Shown: positions 7,676 through 17,664 of the stretch, one piece after another
Numbering within the stretch: position 1 is the first letter of the stretch
How the letters are laid out: the number at the start of each line of letters is the position of its first letter
Origin: Endotrypanum monterogeii
Taxonomy: Eukaryota > Euglenozoa > Kinetoplastea > Trypanosomatida > Trypanosomatidae
Reading direction: 5' to 3'
NCBI GenBank assembly: GCA_000333855.2
Contig: CM007346.1
Location: forward strand, 584,178 to 622,062
DNA: 37,885 bases
Translations under genes and position numbers: made by a program
Notes under the pieces: generated by a model
What the model saw: only the letters and a program-made list of their open reading frames with translations
Told to the model about the DNA's origin: nothing
The model's database searches: none

Positions 7676-10600
7676 TGTTGAGGGCCACTGGAAGCAACGC
7701 TAAGGGTCCACAACTGGTGATAATGTGGGCACGCCAAGTGTCGGTGAATGCCTCTGCGGCTTCATATTCCACTTTCGAAAAAAGCTATTCTTCCTCAAAA
7801 GCGTATTTGGGAAAACACTAAGTTCAGGAATATTTCCCATCTATTGCTTATGGTTTTATTGGAGCCGATTGTTGCAAATTTCCGGATATCACTACGAGAA
7901 TTTCGGCAATAAAAATAATAAGGACTCGGAATTGGTGCGTCTATATGCTGGTGGACAGTCCAAATAAAAAAAACACAAGCTAAGGTGGAATTCGCTCCAA
8001 CAACAAATAGCTTAGATAAGTTGAAACATTCGCTTCCACGAAAATTGGTGTCCCTGTTTTTGAGCTAGATTTTTTTTTCTCATACCAGGTTTCCGTTCAC
8101 CATCTGTAGGCTATGTGTGTCAAGTTTTCTTTGCCAACAGTGGGGCAAAACGGTGGCGGTATGGGGGGTTGCCGCGTGGGAAATGCGGCTGCGGCGGTGT
8201 TGTCTGCTTTTCTCTTGGCGTGTGTGGGGTGGGGTGTGGTGGCGTCGTGGGGTTTGGGGCTGCCATGGCCGTGGCCTGTCCGTGCCGCGGGCCGGGTCTG
8301 CCCTTCCCCTTGTGGGGTAATGCTGTGTTCTCTTGGGGTTCCCAAAGCCCGCGGCCGCCGACGCCAAAAACGCAGCCCGCCACCCCGCCCTCTGCAGGCG
8401 CGGGGGGCGTTTTGGGATGGGTCCCATTTGGGGCGGAGGCCATCACCGGAACCGGTTGCCCTCAATATCCTTATCTGAATTCGGGGTTTCCTAGAAGGTC
8501 CCGGCGTGTGTGGTTTGATGGTTCTTCAGAAGTTAGTGCCCGTGTTGGTGTGCTGGCTTCCGCCGGCTTTTCTCATGGGATGTCGTGTTTCCTGCTTCTT
8601 TGGCCCTCTTTCCTGTTCGGGGTGCGGCGCTGTCAGCATTGGTGGTTGGTTCTTTTTCTCTGCCCTTGGTGTGCAGGCGGGTGTCGCTAGGGAACCTGCG
8701 GCGAGAGTGTCACCTTCAAAGATACCGAGCAACCCTGCAGGCAACTAGTTTCCACAATACAGGGGGGCTTTCATCCCACCCGAAGTTTTTTTTAGCTCTG
8801 TGTCTGTGGAATGTTTTCGTTTCCTGGCTTGGGGCAGCGGTGCTTGGGTTAGTTTCGCCAATATTTGGCAGGGTCTTTTGTAGAGTGGCTGGGTGTTGAG
8901 GGTGAAAGAATTTTTGGATTGTGCTTAATATTCAAGGAGTTTGGCTGACATAAGCCATCGTGCTGGCGAGAAGCCGGTTTATCAAAGGGTGTTTCCATCA
9001 CTTTGTTGAGGCCTTACATGGCTAATAGCATGCATGTTACTTTTTTAAAAAGCTTTGGGGTTTCGTGCTGCAGATGTTTGGTTTGACGGTCAGAATAGCG
9101 AGCGCGACAGCTTCTCTTTTCGAAACTTGTGAGTTTAGATTTCGTGAAAAGCGAACTTTCTCCTCAAGTGGGGATTTTTCTAACTTGCAATCGTCGTAAG
9201 CGCGTTCTGAATAGTTAATCTAAAAAAGATCGTGTGCTCGTTCCCCCCGTTCAATAAAACAGAATCCGGTTGGTGGTTGCCTTATGGACACCTTTTCTGT
9301 CATGTGTCCGAAATAATTCTACCAGCGTCGTGTTCTGCAAGTGTCTCGGTGTGTGTGATTCGGCGCCATTTCCCCCGGGGCCTCCTTGTGGTGGTTTGGT
9401 GTTGTGTCGCCTTGTGTCGTTTCTGGTTTTGGCCCCTTGTTTGGCGCTTTTCATCTATGGGTTGCGGTCGGTTTTGCTGGTTTCCAATTTCCGTGTTTGT
9501 GTGTGTGGGTTCCAATTTTGGCGGCGTCGATTTCCTTTTTCGCGAGGCGGGGGCGCTTCTGGAGCCGGTTGCTGGGTTCTTCCTTGCGTGGTGTGTGCGG
9601 GGAGGGTGGGGGATTTTATTTCTTTTGCTGTGCAGGGTGTTCGTCGGATTTGTGGGGTTGCCAGCGGTCTGGTGATGTTCTGGGCTTTTGGGGCTATCGA
9701 AAGATGGGGTGGTGGGTTGTTTCTGCTATGTGGGGTTCGCGGTGGCTCGGTGTGGTGCGGGTTTCTCCAGTGCCTTCGTCCCTTGCGCCTGGTGGGGCCG
9801 CCAGGGATCCCCCAAACGGCGCCCGGCGGCAAAGCGGGGCCGGAAGATTCTGCCAGCGCTGCTGGGTCTTTGGCGGGGTTCGTGAAGTGTTTTTCTCAAA
9901 CTTCCTTGGGTAATACAAAAAGGAAGCGCGGGTAGGTCGCGACGGATTTTACGGTGTGGTGGCGTACGCTGGGGAAGGGGGCTTTACTGAACAAATAAGG
10001 TGAGGCAGGCTGACTGGAGTTCCTGGTGTTCCACAGGTCCGTCCTACCTGTAAGAGGTCGCGTTCTTATTATGTGCCGTTGGGGGGGGGGCGAGGGAAGC
10101 TCTATACATCCTGGGGGAGAAACTCTTTTTGTGTCTGCCATAACACGCACTTTCGGAGATTTTGTGTTGGTTATGTTGCTCTGAGGAAAGTTGCACTGCA
10201 AAGAATACATGTGCGGCGCTATTGATAAAAATGTACGTGGACAACGAACTCAGCTTGGGAATGTAGCGCGGCGGTCTTCTGGGACTGAACACCGCGTCGA
10301 TTGGCGACATGGACGGCAAGTAATGAGTCCTCGCGTCACACGTCGATGGTGATGCGAATCTTTTCTATTCGTTTCGGCGAGGATGTATAATTCTCACTCC
10401 AGTAATTTTGCTGCTTTTCACTTCTTGGCCGAGGGAAACGGAGAGGTTTTGAAAGAAAAAAGAACCGATTGCCCCCACTTGCCGACAAACCGCACAAGTA
10501 TCGTTGTAACAAAGAACCGCTAAACGAGAAATGTTCGCGTGTCGTTCAGGGGTGAAATAGTCAGTGGCCAGACTGAAATTGTTCTGTGTGTTTGCTACCG

Positions 10601-10852
10601 CACCCTCACATGCCTTATTCGAGTACGTTGAAAAACGTAATTTTCTGTTGGATTGCGTTTCTAGAACCTAGTCCATTTGCCACTCGTTTTCCTACGAGAG
10701 GCGTCCCTCTTGTCTACTACGTCTATTATTATTTTCCCTTACCGTCGAACCTTTGTAAATGTTCACACTCTAGAATTGCTTAGCACCCATTTTGGTTTGC
10801 TGTCGAGTTGAGCATATTTGAGAACGGTACCCAGAAAAGATCTGGAAGCATA

Positions 10853-12378
10853 ATGTCGGCACTGTTAGCCAGGCGGGGTCGTAACGACTACTACTGGTCG
10901 GACGCGGAGTACATGCACAGGTCGCGCAACCGAGAGATGTTAAAGGCGCATGGTACGGAGATCAAAAAATTGTACGGCCCAGATCCTTGGCTTTCCTATC
11001 TGTTGACACCATTTGTTCTGCTTCAAATATATCTTGGATATCGTGCGAAGGACATGGAATGGCATACTCTACTACTTGTAGCGTATTTTGTGGGGGGTAC
11101 AATCACGCACAGCTGTTTCTTGGCGATTCACGAGATCACGCACAACCTTTGCTTCAGAGTGGCCTTTCACAACGACCTTTATGCATTGTTCGTAAATTTG
11201 GTGGTCCCCGTTCCCTATGCCATGATGTTTAAGACTTACCATGGTGAGCATCACCGCTACCTCGGCTGGGATGGAGTTGACTCAGATCTGCCTACACGGT
11301 TTGAGGGAAAGTATTTATCAAGTTACGTTGGCAAGTTCTTTTTCCTCACATTCCAGGTGCTGTTCTACGCTCTCCGACCTACAGTTGTGCGAAGAATTAA
11401 GCTCAATAGGATGCATGTGTTGAACTATGCTGTGCAGCTCACGTTCAACCTACTTGTTTACTACTACTGGGGCTGGTGGCCGCTGCTGTACTTCCTCCTA
11501 TCTGTTTTCCTAGGCACTAGTTGGCACCCGCTCGCTGGTCACTTTATCTCGGAGCATTTTGTGTTTAGGGGTGACGGTGGGCAGGAGACGTTTTCTTACT
11601 ACGGACCGCTGAACTGGGTCATGTGGAATGCTGGCTATCATGTCGAGCACCATGACTTCNNNNNNNNNNNNNNNNNNNNNNNNNNNNNNNNNNNNNNNNN
11701 NNNNNNNNNNNNNNNNNNTCACGCTACCTCGGCTGGGATGGAGTTGACTCAGATCTGCCTACACGGTTTGAGGGAAAGTATTTATCAAGTTACGTTGGCA
11801 AGTTCTTTTTCCTCACATTCCAGGTGCTGTTCTACGCTCTCCGACCTACAGTTGTGCGAAGAATTAAGCTCAATAGGATGCATGTGTTGAACTATGCTGT
11901 GCAGCTCACGTTCAACCTACTTGTTTACTACTACTGGGGCTGGTGGCCGCTGCTGTACTTCCTCCTATCTGTTTTCCTAGGCACTAGTTGGCACCCGCTC
12001 GCTGGTCACTTTATCTCGGAGCATTTTGTGTTTAGGGGTGACGGTGGGCAGGAGACGTTTTCTTACTACGGACCGCTGAACTGGGTCATGTGGAATGCTG
12101 GCTATCATGTCGAGCACCATGACTTCCCAAACATTCCATGGACGCGAATCGCTCAGCTGAATACAATTGCACCGGAGTTCTACGTTGATCTGCAGCGTAC
12201 CAAGTCGTGGCCAGGGGCTCTCTTTGATTTTTTACTAGACCCAAGTGTCAACCTCTGCAGCAGGGTGGTGCGCGAGCGCGGTGCTGTCGAGCGTGAGAAG
12301 CTGTTGCCGACATCTACGGGCATCATGAAGGCGGCGGAGCCACACAAGGGTCCGTGCTCGTGGAACAAGGAAGGCTGA
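10853..12378 (+). CDS. DES1: Sphingolipid delta-4 desaturase, copy 1 (split by assembly gap)
   Basis: Membrane di-iron desaturase of the dihydroceramide delta-4 (DEGS/DES1) family. It makes ceramide from dihydroceramide in the ER, feeding inositol phosphorylceramide synthesis. The N-terminal lipid-desaturase motif is present (RNDYYWSDAE, KKLYGPDP), as are the three histidine boxes HEITH, HGEHH and HVEHH, separated by hydrophobic helices. The start at 10853 (MSALLARRGRNDYYW) fits family length; the open frame upstream begins only at TTG. The reading frame is intact to HVEHHDF at 11659. It then meets 59 N (11660-11718), after which the sequence restarts inside the same gene at the HHRYLGW region and runs in another frame to a stop at 12376-12378. 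The piece before the gap matches the piece after it, so the gene is probably whole in the organism and misjoined here. Confidence 0.88.
11660..11718. other. Assembly gap (59 N)
   Basis: A run of N inside the first desaturase gene. The roughly 410 bp before the gap (about 11249-11659) reappear after it (11719 to about 12126), with one base missing at the contig edge (TCACGCTACC against TCACCGCTACC). Confidence 0.97.
11719..12126 (+). repeat. Duplicate of 11249-11659, probable unmerged contig overlap
   Basis: This stretch repeats the sequence just upstream of the N gap, from the second histidine box to the third. It shares the codons for WVMWNAGYH, which differ in the second gene copy (WVAWNVGYH). 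It therefore matches copy 1 and not copy 2. Overlapping contig ends are the simplest reading; a true internal duplication or an extra collapsed gene copy is possible. Confidence 0.8.
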
Positions 12379-13205
12379 ATATATCTATTTTTTTTCGCGC
12401 TGGTGAGATCTTCTATTTTCATACCGTGATTACATTTTACGGTTTAAAGCGCCGAAATGAACTTAAAGGTGGTAGACTACTTTTAGATAGCTGGTCTTCC
12501 GGAAAATAATTGTGTATTTCTTCGATTGTACCTTTTTTTTGCAGAAAAAAACCGTTATGGCGTTGCAAAAATTCCACCCGTCTGTATTTTATCCGTAGAG
12601 TTGGAAAAGTGTGGTAATGATCGTTATGAATCCACTTGGTGACAGGTTTTCTCACCTTTTTTCGCCTAACTGATCCTGGTAGATTCAGCACGACGGATGC
12701 AGAGGGTTATATTTTTTCATTTTTATTTAGCAAGCGTGTTTTCCGCTCGTATTCCCCTTACGAGTGCTGTTTATCCAGGAGCACATACCTGACTTGAAAG
12801 CGAGGGCACAAAAATTAAAAATAAAGCTTTTTTCCTGTCCAAAATTAAACATGATTTCAGCTGCTTTTTTGTTGAGTGCGTGAGAGAGAGCCACGTCGTT
12901 TAGGAAATGTAGGACAGATGCCAGCACTTGAAAGTTTCGAACTAGAACGAAAATCAGCTTCCGTTTCTGTTGAGCAATAATATCGTTACATCTTTCTTTT
13001 TTTCTATATTCTTCTTCTATGATTACTGTTCATTGGTAGATACCTATACACGAAAAAAAAAGGAAGTAGGCTCTCGCTTCCTTTAATTTGTCGACCGATA
13101 AGTTTTTACATAGATCAACTAGAGCCACTACATATATCCAAAAAGGCGACATCTCTCCTTTTCCATATGAACGTTCTTCCACAAGGTGAGCTCCCTGGAG
13201 GGGAA
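12379..13205. other. AT-rich spacer between the desaturase genes
   Basis: No gene is seen. The sequence is A/T-rich with short T and A runs and shows no clear similarity by eye to the region upstream of copy 1, although the two coding regions are nearly identical. A C/T tract at about 13150-13163 followed by AG at 13186-13187 is the likely splice acceptor for copy 2. Confidence 0.55.
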
Positions 13206-14285
13206 ATGGCTTCAGTGTTCTCTAGGCGTGGTCGTAACGACTACTACTGGTCTGACGCGGAGCAGATGCACAGGGCTCGCAACCGAGAGATGTTAAAGGC
13301 GCATGGTACGGAAATTAAAAAATTGTACGGCCCAGATCCTTTGATCAGCTGTTTAATGGCACCATTTGTTCTGCTTCAAATATATCTTGGATATCGTGCG
13401 AAGGACATGGAATGGCATACTCTACTACTTGTAGCGTATTTTGTGGGGGGTACAATCACGCACAGCTGTTTCTTGGCGATTCACGAGGTTACGCACAACC
13501 TTTGCTTCAGAGTGACCTTTCACAACGACCTTTATGCATTGTTCGTAAATTTGGTGATCCCCGTTCCCTATGCCATGATGTTTAAGACTTACCATGCTGA
13601 GCATCACCGCTACCTCGGCTGGGATGGAGTTGACTCAGATCTGCCTACACGGTTTGAGGGAAAGTATTTATCAAGTTACGTTGGCAAGTTCTTTTTCCTC
13701 ACATTCCAGGTGCTGTTCTACGCTCTCCGACCTACAGTTGTGCGAAGAATTAAGCTCAATAGGATGCATGTGTTGAACTATGCTGTGCAGCTCACGTTCA
13801 ACCTACTTGTTTACTACTACTGGGGCTGGTGGCCGCTGCTGTACTTCCTCCTATCTGTTTTCCTAGGCACTAGTTGGCACCCGCTCGCTGGTCACTTTAT
13901 CTCGGAGCATTTTGTGTTTAGGGGTGACGGTGGGCAGGAGACGTTTTCTTACTACGGACCGCTGAACTGGGTCGCGTGGAATGTGGGCTATCATGTCGAG
14001 CACCATGACTTCCCAAACATTCCATGGACGCGAATCGCTCAGCTGAATACAATTGCACCGGAGTTCTACGTTGATCTGCAGCGTACCAAGTCGTGGCCAG
14101 GGGCTCTCTTTGATTTTTTACTAGACCCAAGTGTCAACCTCTGCAGCAGGGTGGTGCGCGAGCGCGGTGCTGTCGAGCGTGAGAAGCTGTTGCCGACATC
14201 TACGGGCATCATGAGGGCGGCGGAGCCACACAAGGGTCCGTGCTCGTGGAACAAGGGAAGCGAATCCTGCGAAGGAGTGCAATGA
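13206..14285 (+). CDS. DES1: Sphingolipid delta-4 desaturase, copy 2
   Basis: A complete desaturase of 359 residues, same family and expected ER role as copy 1. It has the N-terminal lipid-desaturase motif and histidine boxes HEVTH, HAEHH and HVEHH with the following DFPNIPW. An in-frame ATG also lies at 13167, which would add 13 residues. I chose 13206 because MASVFSRRGRNDYYW lines up with the start of copy 1 and because the first AG after the pyrimidine tract (13186-13187) falls after the upstream ATG. The protein differs from copy 1 mainly in the first 60 residues, next to box 2 (HAEHH against HGEHH), before box 3 (WVAWNVGYH against WVMWNAGYH) and at the C-terminus (ends SESCEGVQ against EG). 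The middle is identical as far as read. Confidence 0.92.
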   Translation: MASVFSRRGRNDYYWSDAEQMHRARNREMLKAHGTEIKKLYGPDPLISCLMAPFVLLQIYLGYRAKDMEWHTLLLVAYFVGGTITHSCFLAIHEVTHNLCFRVTFHNDLYALFVNLVIPVPYAMMFKTYHAEHHRYLGWDGVDSDLPTRFEGKYLSSYVGKFFFLTFQVLFYALRPTVVRRIKLNRMHVLNYAVQLTFNLLVYYYWGWWPLLYFLLSVFLGTSWHPLAGHFISEHFVFRGDGGQETFSYYGPLNWVAWNVGYHVEHHDFPNIPWTRIAQLNTIAPEFYVDLQRTKSWPGALFDFLLDPSVNLCSRVVRERGAVEREKLLPTSTGIMRAAEPHKGPCSWNKGSESCEGVQ

Positions 14286-14989
14286 CTGGACAGAGAACAG
14301 TGTGAGCTCTTGTCCTAAAAAAAACTTAAAGGGCTTTTTTTCTTGCCAAAATGTTGGCAAAGGAAGAGGTGCTCTCCTCAGAGTGCACTTATTTTATTTG
14401 TGTTTACTTTCCGCATCCGGCAATAGTAGTGCGTTTTTTTTTTCGAGTTTGGGAAGTTCCAGTGGCTCTTTGATGGTTTTGGGCTGATCTTTGACTTCAA
14501 AGTTTCTTTTGATCAGTTTGTTTGATGTATACACGATTTAAAGATTTGATTCTTTTTTTTACTCTGTTCTTTTTGGTTTCATTGAAAAGTACGGCACCCT
14601 CCCAAAAGGTGTCGTTAAATATACATTTCTGCATTGTTTCGCTGACGTTGCCAAGTTTCAGGTCTTTCTTGTTTCCGTAATCAAGGTTCTTCCCGATGGG
14701 GTTGAAGGGTGTGGTAGTGACCCACTACGAGAGGAGGTGAGGCTTTGCGTTTGTTGAGGTGTGAGCGTGGGGTTAGGCTGAGGATTGAGGGGGTAGTATT
14801 TCGCTGACAAAATCAGCTCACTGCTCCCATGCGAAAGTGCTGCCCCCCTGGTGATCTCTAATCCTGACTCCAAATCTCTGAGGACGATTTTGTGCATGGC
14901 ACAGCAACTGTCTTGCTGCAACCACTAAAGGTCAACTGGAGTGAAACGTATCCATTCTCTATACATTGACTTCCCGCTCCTCTCTTGAC

Positions 14990-15026
<37 letters not shown>

Positions 15027-15077
15027 TTATACACACAAGCCGACACTGGGTTTTGTTCTCAGAGCTCTCTTGATAGA
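14286..15077. other. Intergenic region with (AC)16
   Basis: No gene is seen. T-runs occur around 14333-14341, 14434-14442 and 14552-14559. A long (AC)n repeat (14993-15024) precedes the next gene. TTTTGTTCTCAG, with AG at 15061-15062, is a possible acceptor 15 nt before the ATG at 15078; an AG at about 15038-15039 is an alternative. Confidence 0.5.
14993..15024. repeat. (AC)16 microsatellite
   Basis: An uninterrupted AC dinucleotide repeat in the 5' flank of the 196-aa gene. Such CA tracts are common between trypanosomatid genes and are useful length markers. Confidence 0.95.
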
Positions 15078-15668
15078 ATGAAGCGCTTCTCCATTCCCAC
15101 TCTGGCCGTTGTGTCATCTGCCCGTACCTTCTTCGGTAAGGGCTGGGACAATGCGGCTCTGGATACCATATACAGTTGCATGCTGCGCAAGCCAGAAGTT
15201 AACGATCGTGTTCGCACCCAGTACGCCTCCACGATGGATCCTCGCGATGCAGACGTGCTCCGCCGCCTCGGCGAAGTCTCGAAGGAGAACAAAACTTTCA
15301 TTCGTGTATTCCTTCCTCCGCATTTGGGTGATCCTCACCGCCTCCTGAAGTGCTACAGCTTGATGGCGTATCCCATTCTCGATGACAAGGGCGGCCAGCT
15401 GAAGGTAGAGATGGATGGACATAAACTGGATGCATTCGCTGATCCCGATGATGACTATTCTAAAGTTGTCATTCCACACATCGAGCTAGTCGAGTACCTC
15501 GCCAAGTCCCTTCTTGAGACGATGAAGTGGGAGGCCACTCCCCGCGGCGCTGCCTCGTTGCTAGAGTCACTGTACCGCGGCGCCGAGATTCCGGATCATG
15601 TCTTCCAGACGCCTGCTGTCATCGAACGGCTGGAAAACTACAAGGAAGGTAACAAAGTCATCAACTAA
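15078..15668 (+). CDS. Putative mitochondrial protein, possibly cytochrome c oxidase subunit V
   Basis: The protein has 196 residues. The N-terminus (MKRFSIPTLAVVSSARTFFG) is rich in Arg, Ser and hydrophobic residues and lacks acids, like a mitochondrial presequence. The rest is soluble and mixed helical, with no membrane segment. The helical C-terminal part (ATPRGAASLLESLYRGAEIP) could suit a COX5A-like helical repeat fold. I recall a 'cytochrome c oxidase subunit V' annotated shortly after the desaturase pair on Leishmania chromosome 26, which would fit in length and place. This is memory plus synteny, not a motif match, so no symbol is given. If right, it is a nuclear-encoded matrix-side subunit of complex IV. 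The start is the first ATG in the frame, close after a usable acceptor. Confidence 0.7.
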   Translation: MKRFSIPTLAVVSSARTFFGKGWDNAALDTIYSCMLRKPEVNDRVRTQYASTMDPRDADVLRRLGEVSKENKTFIRVFLPPHLGDPHRLLKCYSLMAYPILDDKGGQLKVEMDGHKLDAFADPDDDYSKVVIPHIELVEYLAKSLLETMKWEATPRGAASLLESLYRGAEIPDHVFQTPAVIERLENYKEGNKVIN

Positions 15669-16522
15669 GGTACCAAGCAGGCCGTATTTTGCAGCGTATA
15701 TATCAAAAAGGCCCCCCCTTCCCCTTCCCCAAGGGGAGCGAGAAATACTCTTTTCTCTCGTGTGTCGTTTCTTTTGTTATCAATGAATCAAAAGGGAAGC
15801 TGCACCGTCTGTCGCTCCCCGTACGAATAGCATAGCAATGTAGGAATACTTTTTGTTGGCCATGACGCTCGTAACTATCTCTTGATTCATTTTCGTTTCC
15901 CTGAAAATGGGACTGAGTTTGCGGAGGTGAGTTGGCTCAGAAAGGTCTGAGGGTCGATGATAAGGGCTTCCACGGGTGCTCATATCAGCGTTGTTGGCGC
16001 TACCCTTTCTTCCAGCTCTTTTTCACTTCACTTGGTTTGCAGCATAGTGATACCCTCTCAAATAAGAAACACAGTAGTACCTAACATTTGGACGAAAGTG
16101 CAGGTTGTGCTGTCGATGAGCGCGGAGCTCAGCATCTCATACTTTGGTCTTCAACCATCGATGTCTTTTGACGCTAGTATCACTGCTCGAGTTGGGGGTG
16201 TATTAGGGGATGCACGGACGTGCGAAACAAGAAGGGACCCGGGGAGGAATCAACGCCCAATTGAATGCACCGGGCTATGTTGTCTCTCGATTTTTTTCTA
16301 GGAACTATTTCATGAACCCTCTCTTTTACCTCCCCATCTTTTCTTTTTTTCATTTGTTTGAATCCACCGCGACCGCTTGCCTTATTCAAACGCACTCTTG
16401 CCAGTGCGGTCGAAACCATACCATGTCCGTCTGCGAGGCCTACGGAAGGGGAATAGCTCACTTGGTTGTTTTTCCGCGCTGCGCATCAGCAGAAAAGACT
16501 GCATTGGAAGGGGAATAGTCGC
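15669..16522. other. Intergenic region
   Basis: No gene is seen. C-rich and T-rich tracts lie right after the stop (about 15710-15730). A long pyrimidine tract at about 16316-16358 probably serves the next gene, with candidate AGs downstream (for example at about 16403-16404). The 15790-16260 part is of mixed composition without long frames. Confidence 0.5.
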
Positions 16523-16933
16523 ATGGCAGATGCTCTTCTTCCTACGCAGCAGCCGGAGGAGTTGTCTGCCCAAGAAACGTTGCGTCAGGGGTGTTTACTC
16601 GTCCTGACTGTCGCAGAAGGTACCCTTTCTCTCCTCGTCCTCGAAGAAGCGTACAGACGCGAACGGATCGAGCAGGCTCATCAGCACGAAAAAGCCCTCA
16701 GGGAGCTCAGTACCGTTCTCTCAGCTAGAAGTCGAGACGCTGTTCCGTGCTCAGCAAATGGAGGGCAAGGCATCAATGTGTTCAGGGCTGGAGAGCCGCT
16801 TTCATGTGATTTAGTGGATAGGATCAGTGACGAAGATGTTGAACGTATTTGGCAGCGAGAGCGAAGGGTTCTGGAGCAAAGAATCAGGTTTGTGAGCAAG
16901 CGTTTGCAAAAGGTTGAGAAGGAGAAGCCTTGA
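16523..16933 (+). CDS. Small coiled-coil protein, function unknown
   Basis: The protein has 136 residues and is not recognised. Residues about 15-70 form a long amphipathic helix (AQETLRQGCLLVLTVAEG, then LLVLEEAYRRERIEQAHQHEKA). A second charged helix fills the C-terminus (DEDVERIWQRERRVLEQRIR, then FVSKRLQKVEKEK), with a short flexible link between. The two-helix arrangement suggests a subunit that pairs with another coiled coil. No signal peptide or true membrane segment is seen. The frame runs upstream to a TTG at 16466, but the first ATG is at 16523. Coding is supported by balanced composition over the whole length; the function is open. Confidence 0.6.
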   Translation: MADALLPTQQPEELSAQETLRQGCLLVLTVAEGTLSLLVLEEAYRRERIEQAHQHEKALRELSTVLSARSRDAVPCSANGGQGINVFRAGEPLSCDLVDRISDEDVERIWQRERRVLEQRIRFVSKRLQKVEKEKP

Positions 16934-17664
16934 TATGGATTTTTTGCAACGTCTCGTTTAGTGTCTCGTTTCGTGCCTTTGGAGTGCTCTCTAGAGGTGT
17001 TCACCCTCTGCGCGCCAGGTGCAGTTCTCTCATTAACATGTTGGTTGTTCTAGTGGTCATCGTTTCATGCTCTGTTTGTGTCTGTGTGGAGAGGGGGAGG
17101 GGAAGTAGAGCCAAACGGTCAACGTTGCTTCCGGCCTGCCACTGCTTTTAGATTCTGCTCAAGCATATTCAGCTCATAAGGAATTTTTCGCTCTTCGATG
17201 TATTACTTTCATTATCACAGCGTAATTGACTCCAAGCGATGAGCCTGTCATTGTGGAGGTCAGAGAGGGGTTACGTTTCCGAGGAGGGGGAAGCCATAAA
17301 GGCTTGAGAGGTGGAGCTCGAGTGAGGAATGGTAGGACACCATTTGATTTCACGGACTTAGCACACCCTGCGCTCCTAAGTGGTGTGTTTGCATGATATG
17401 ACATGGCGCCACCGACTAACGACTCTTCTACACTGCCTCTCTATGTTCTTGTTGTCTTCGGAACTGGTATGTTCTTTCCCTATCGACATCTAAAATATAT
17501 CTTCACCTGTGCGATGTCGCCGCCAAACATGATGATTGGCGGTTAATATATATATATATATATATATATTTGTTTCACAACTCTTTTACTTGGGGTATGC
17601 GTTCACGTCAGAGCTGCTCCCTTCATCTGACGTGCTCTATTGGGGATTCACGCTAGCGGCGGCG
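16934..17664. other. Intergenic region with (AT)12
   Basis: No gene is seen. It contains a G-rich stretch at about 17090-17104 and an (AT)n repeat at 17546-17569, followed by a short pyrimidine-rich part and AG at 17610-17611. That acceptor would give a 53-nt 5' UTR to the next gene and leaves the repeat outside the mature mRNA. Confidence 0.55.
17546..17569. repeat. (AT)12 microsatellite
   Basis: A pure AT repeat upstream of the probable splice acceptor at 17610-17611. A translation through it (IYIYIY) is possible in the frame of the next gene but is not expected to be in the mRNA. Confidence 0.95.

Larger units (their letters stand above)
5332..10852. other. Long non-coding interval with opposed strand-composition arms
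   Basis: About 5.5 kb with no gene I can defend. The left arm (about 5390-6600) is rich in A and C and very poor in T: hand count of 5521-5580 gives T 3/60, and 5813-5900 has no T at all. The right arm (about 8100-9900) is the mirror case, rich in G and T and poor in A: 8221-8280 has A 1/60, 9421-9480 has A 2/60, and 8184-8264 and 9369-9452 have no A. The core (about 6600-8100) is balanced. All three stop codons contain both T and A, so long open frames here are expected from composition alone and are not evidence of genes. An acceptor AG for the first desaturase is likely at 10772-10773. Confidence 0.75.

Noticed and set aside
8115..8690. Overlapping frames in all three + strand phases in the right arm
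   Set aside because: Several frames are open at once because the strand lacks A. This pattern comes from composition, not from a gene.
9270..9935. 221-codon + strand frame, Cys/Phe/Val/Gly-rich, looking like membrane protein
   Set aside because: Same A-poor artefact; other frames are equally open and no family motif is present.
5332..10852. A TATE, SLACS or ingi/DIRE-type retroelement or a SIDER as the origin of the skewed interval
   Set aside because: No reverse transcriptase, recombinase or endonuclease motif was found in any frame, and no terminal repeats or target-site duplications could be seen. A very decayed copy cannot be excluded without database comparison.
11241..11423. Short alternative-frame ORFs inside both desaturase copies
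   Set aside because: They are shadows of the desaturase reading frame and recur only because the coding sequence is duplicated.
16340..16400. tRNA-like GTTTGAATCC sequence (also near 6330)
   Set aside because: No cloverleaf stems, A box or acceptor pairing could be found around either site.
17536..17664. N-terminal extension of the 655-aa protein through the (AT)n repeat
   Set aside because: The extension starts at TTG, encodes IYIYIY from a microsatellite, and lies before the likely splice acceptor at 17610-17611.
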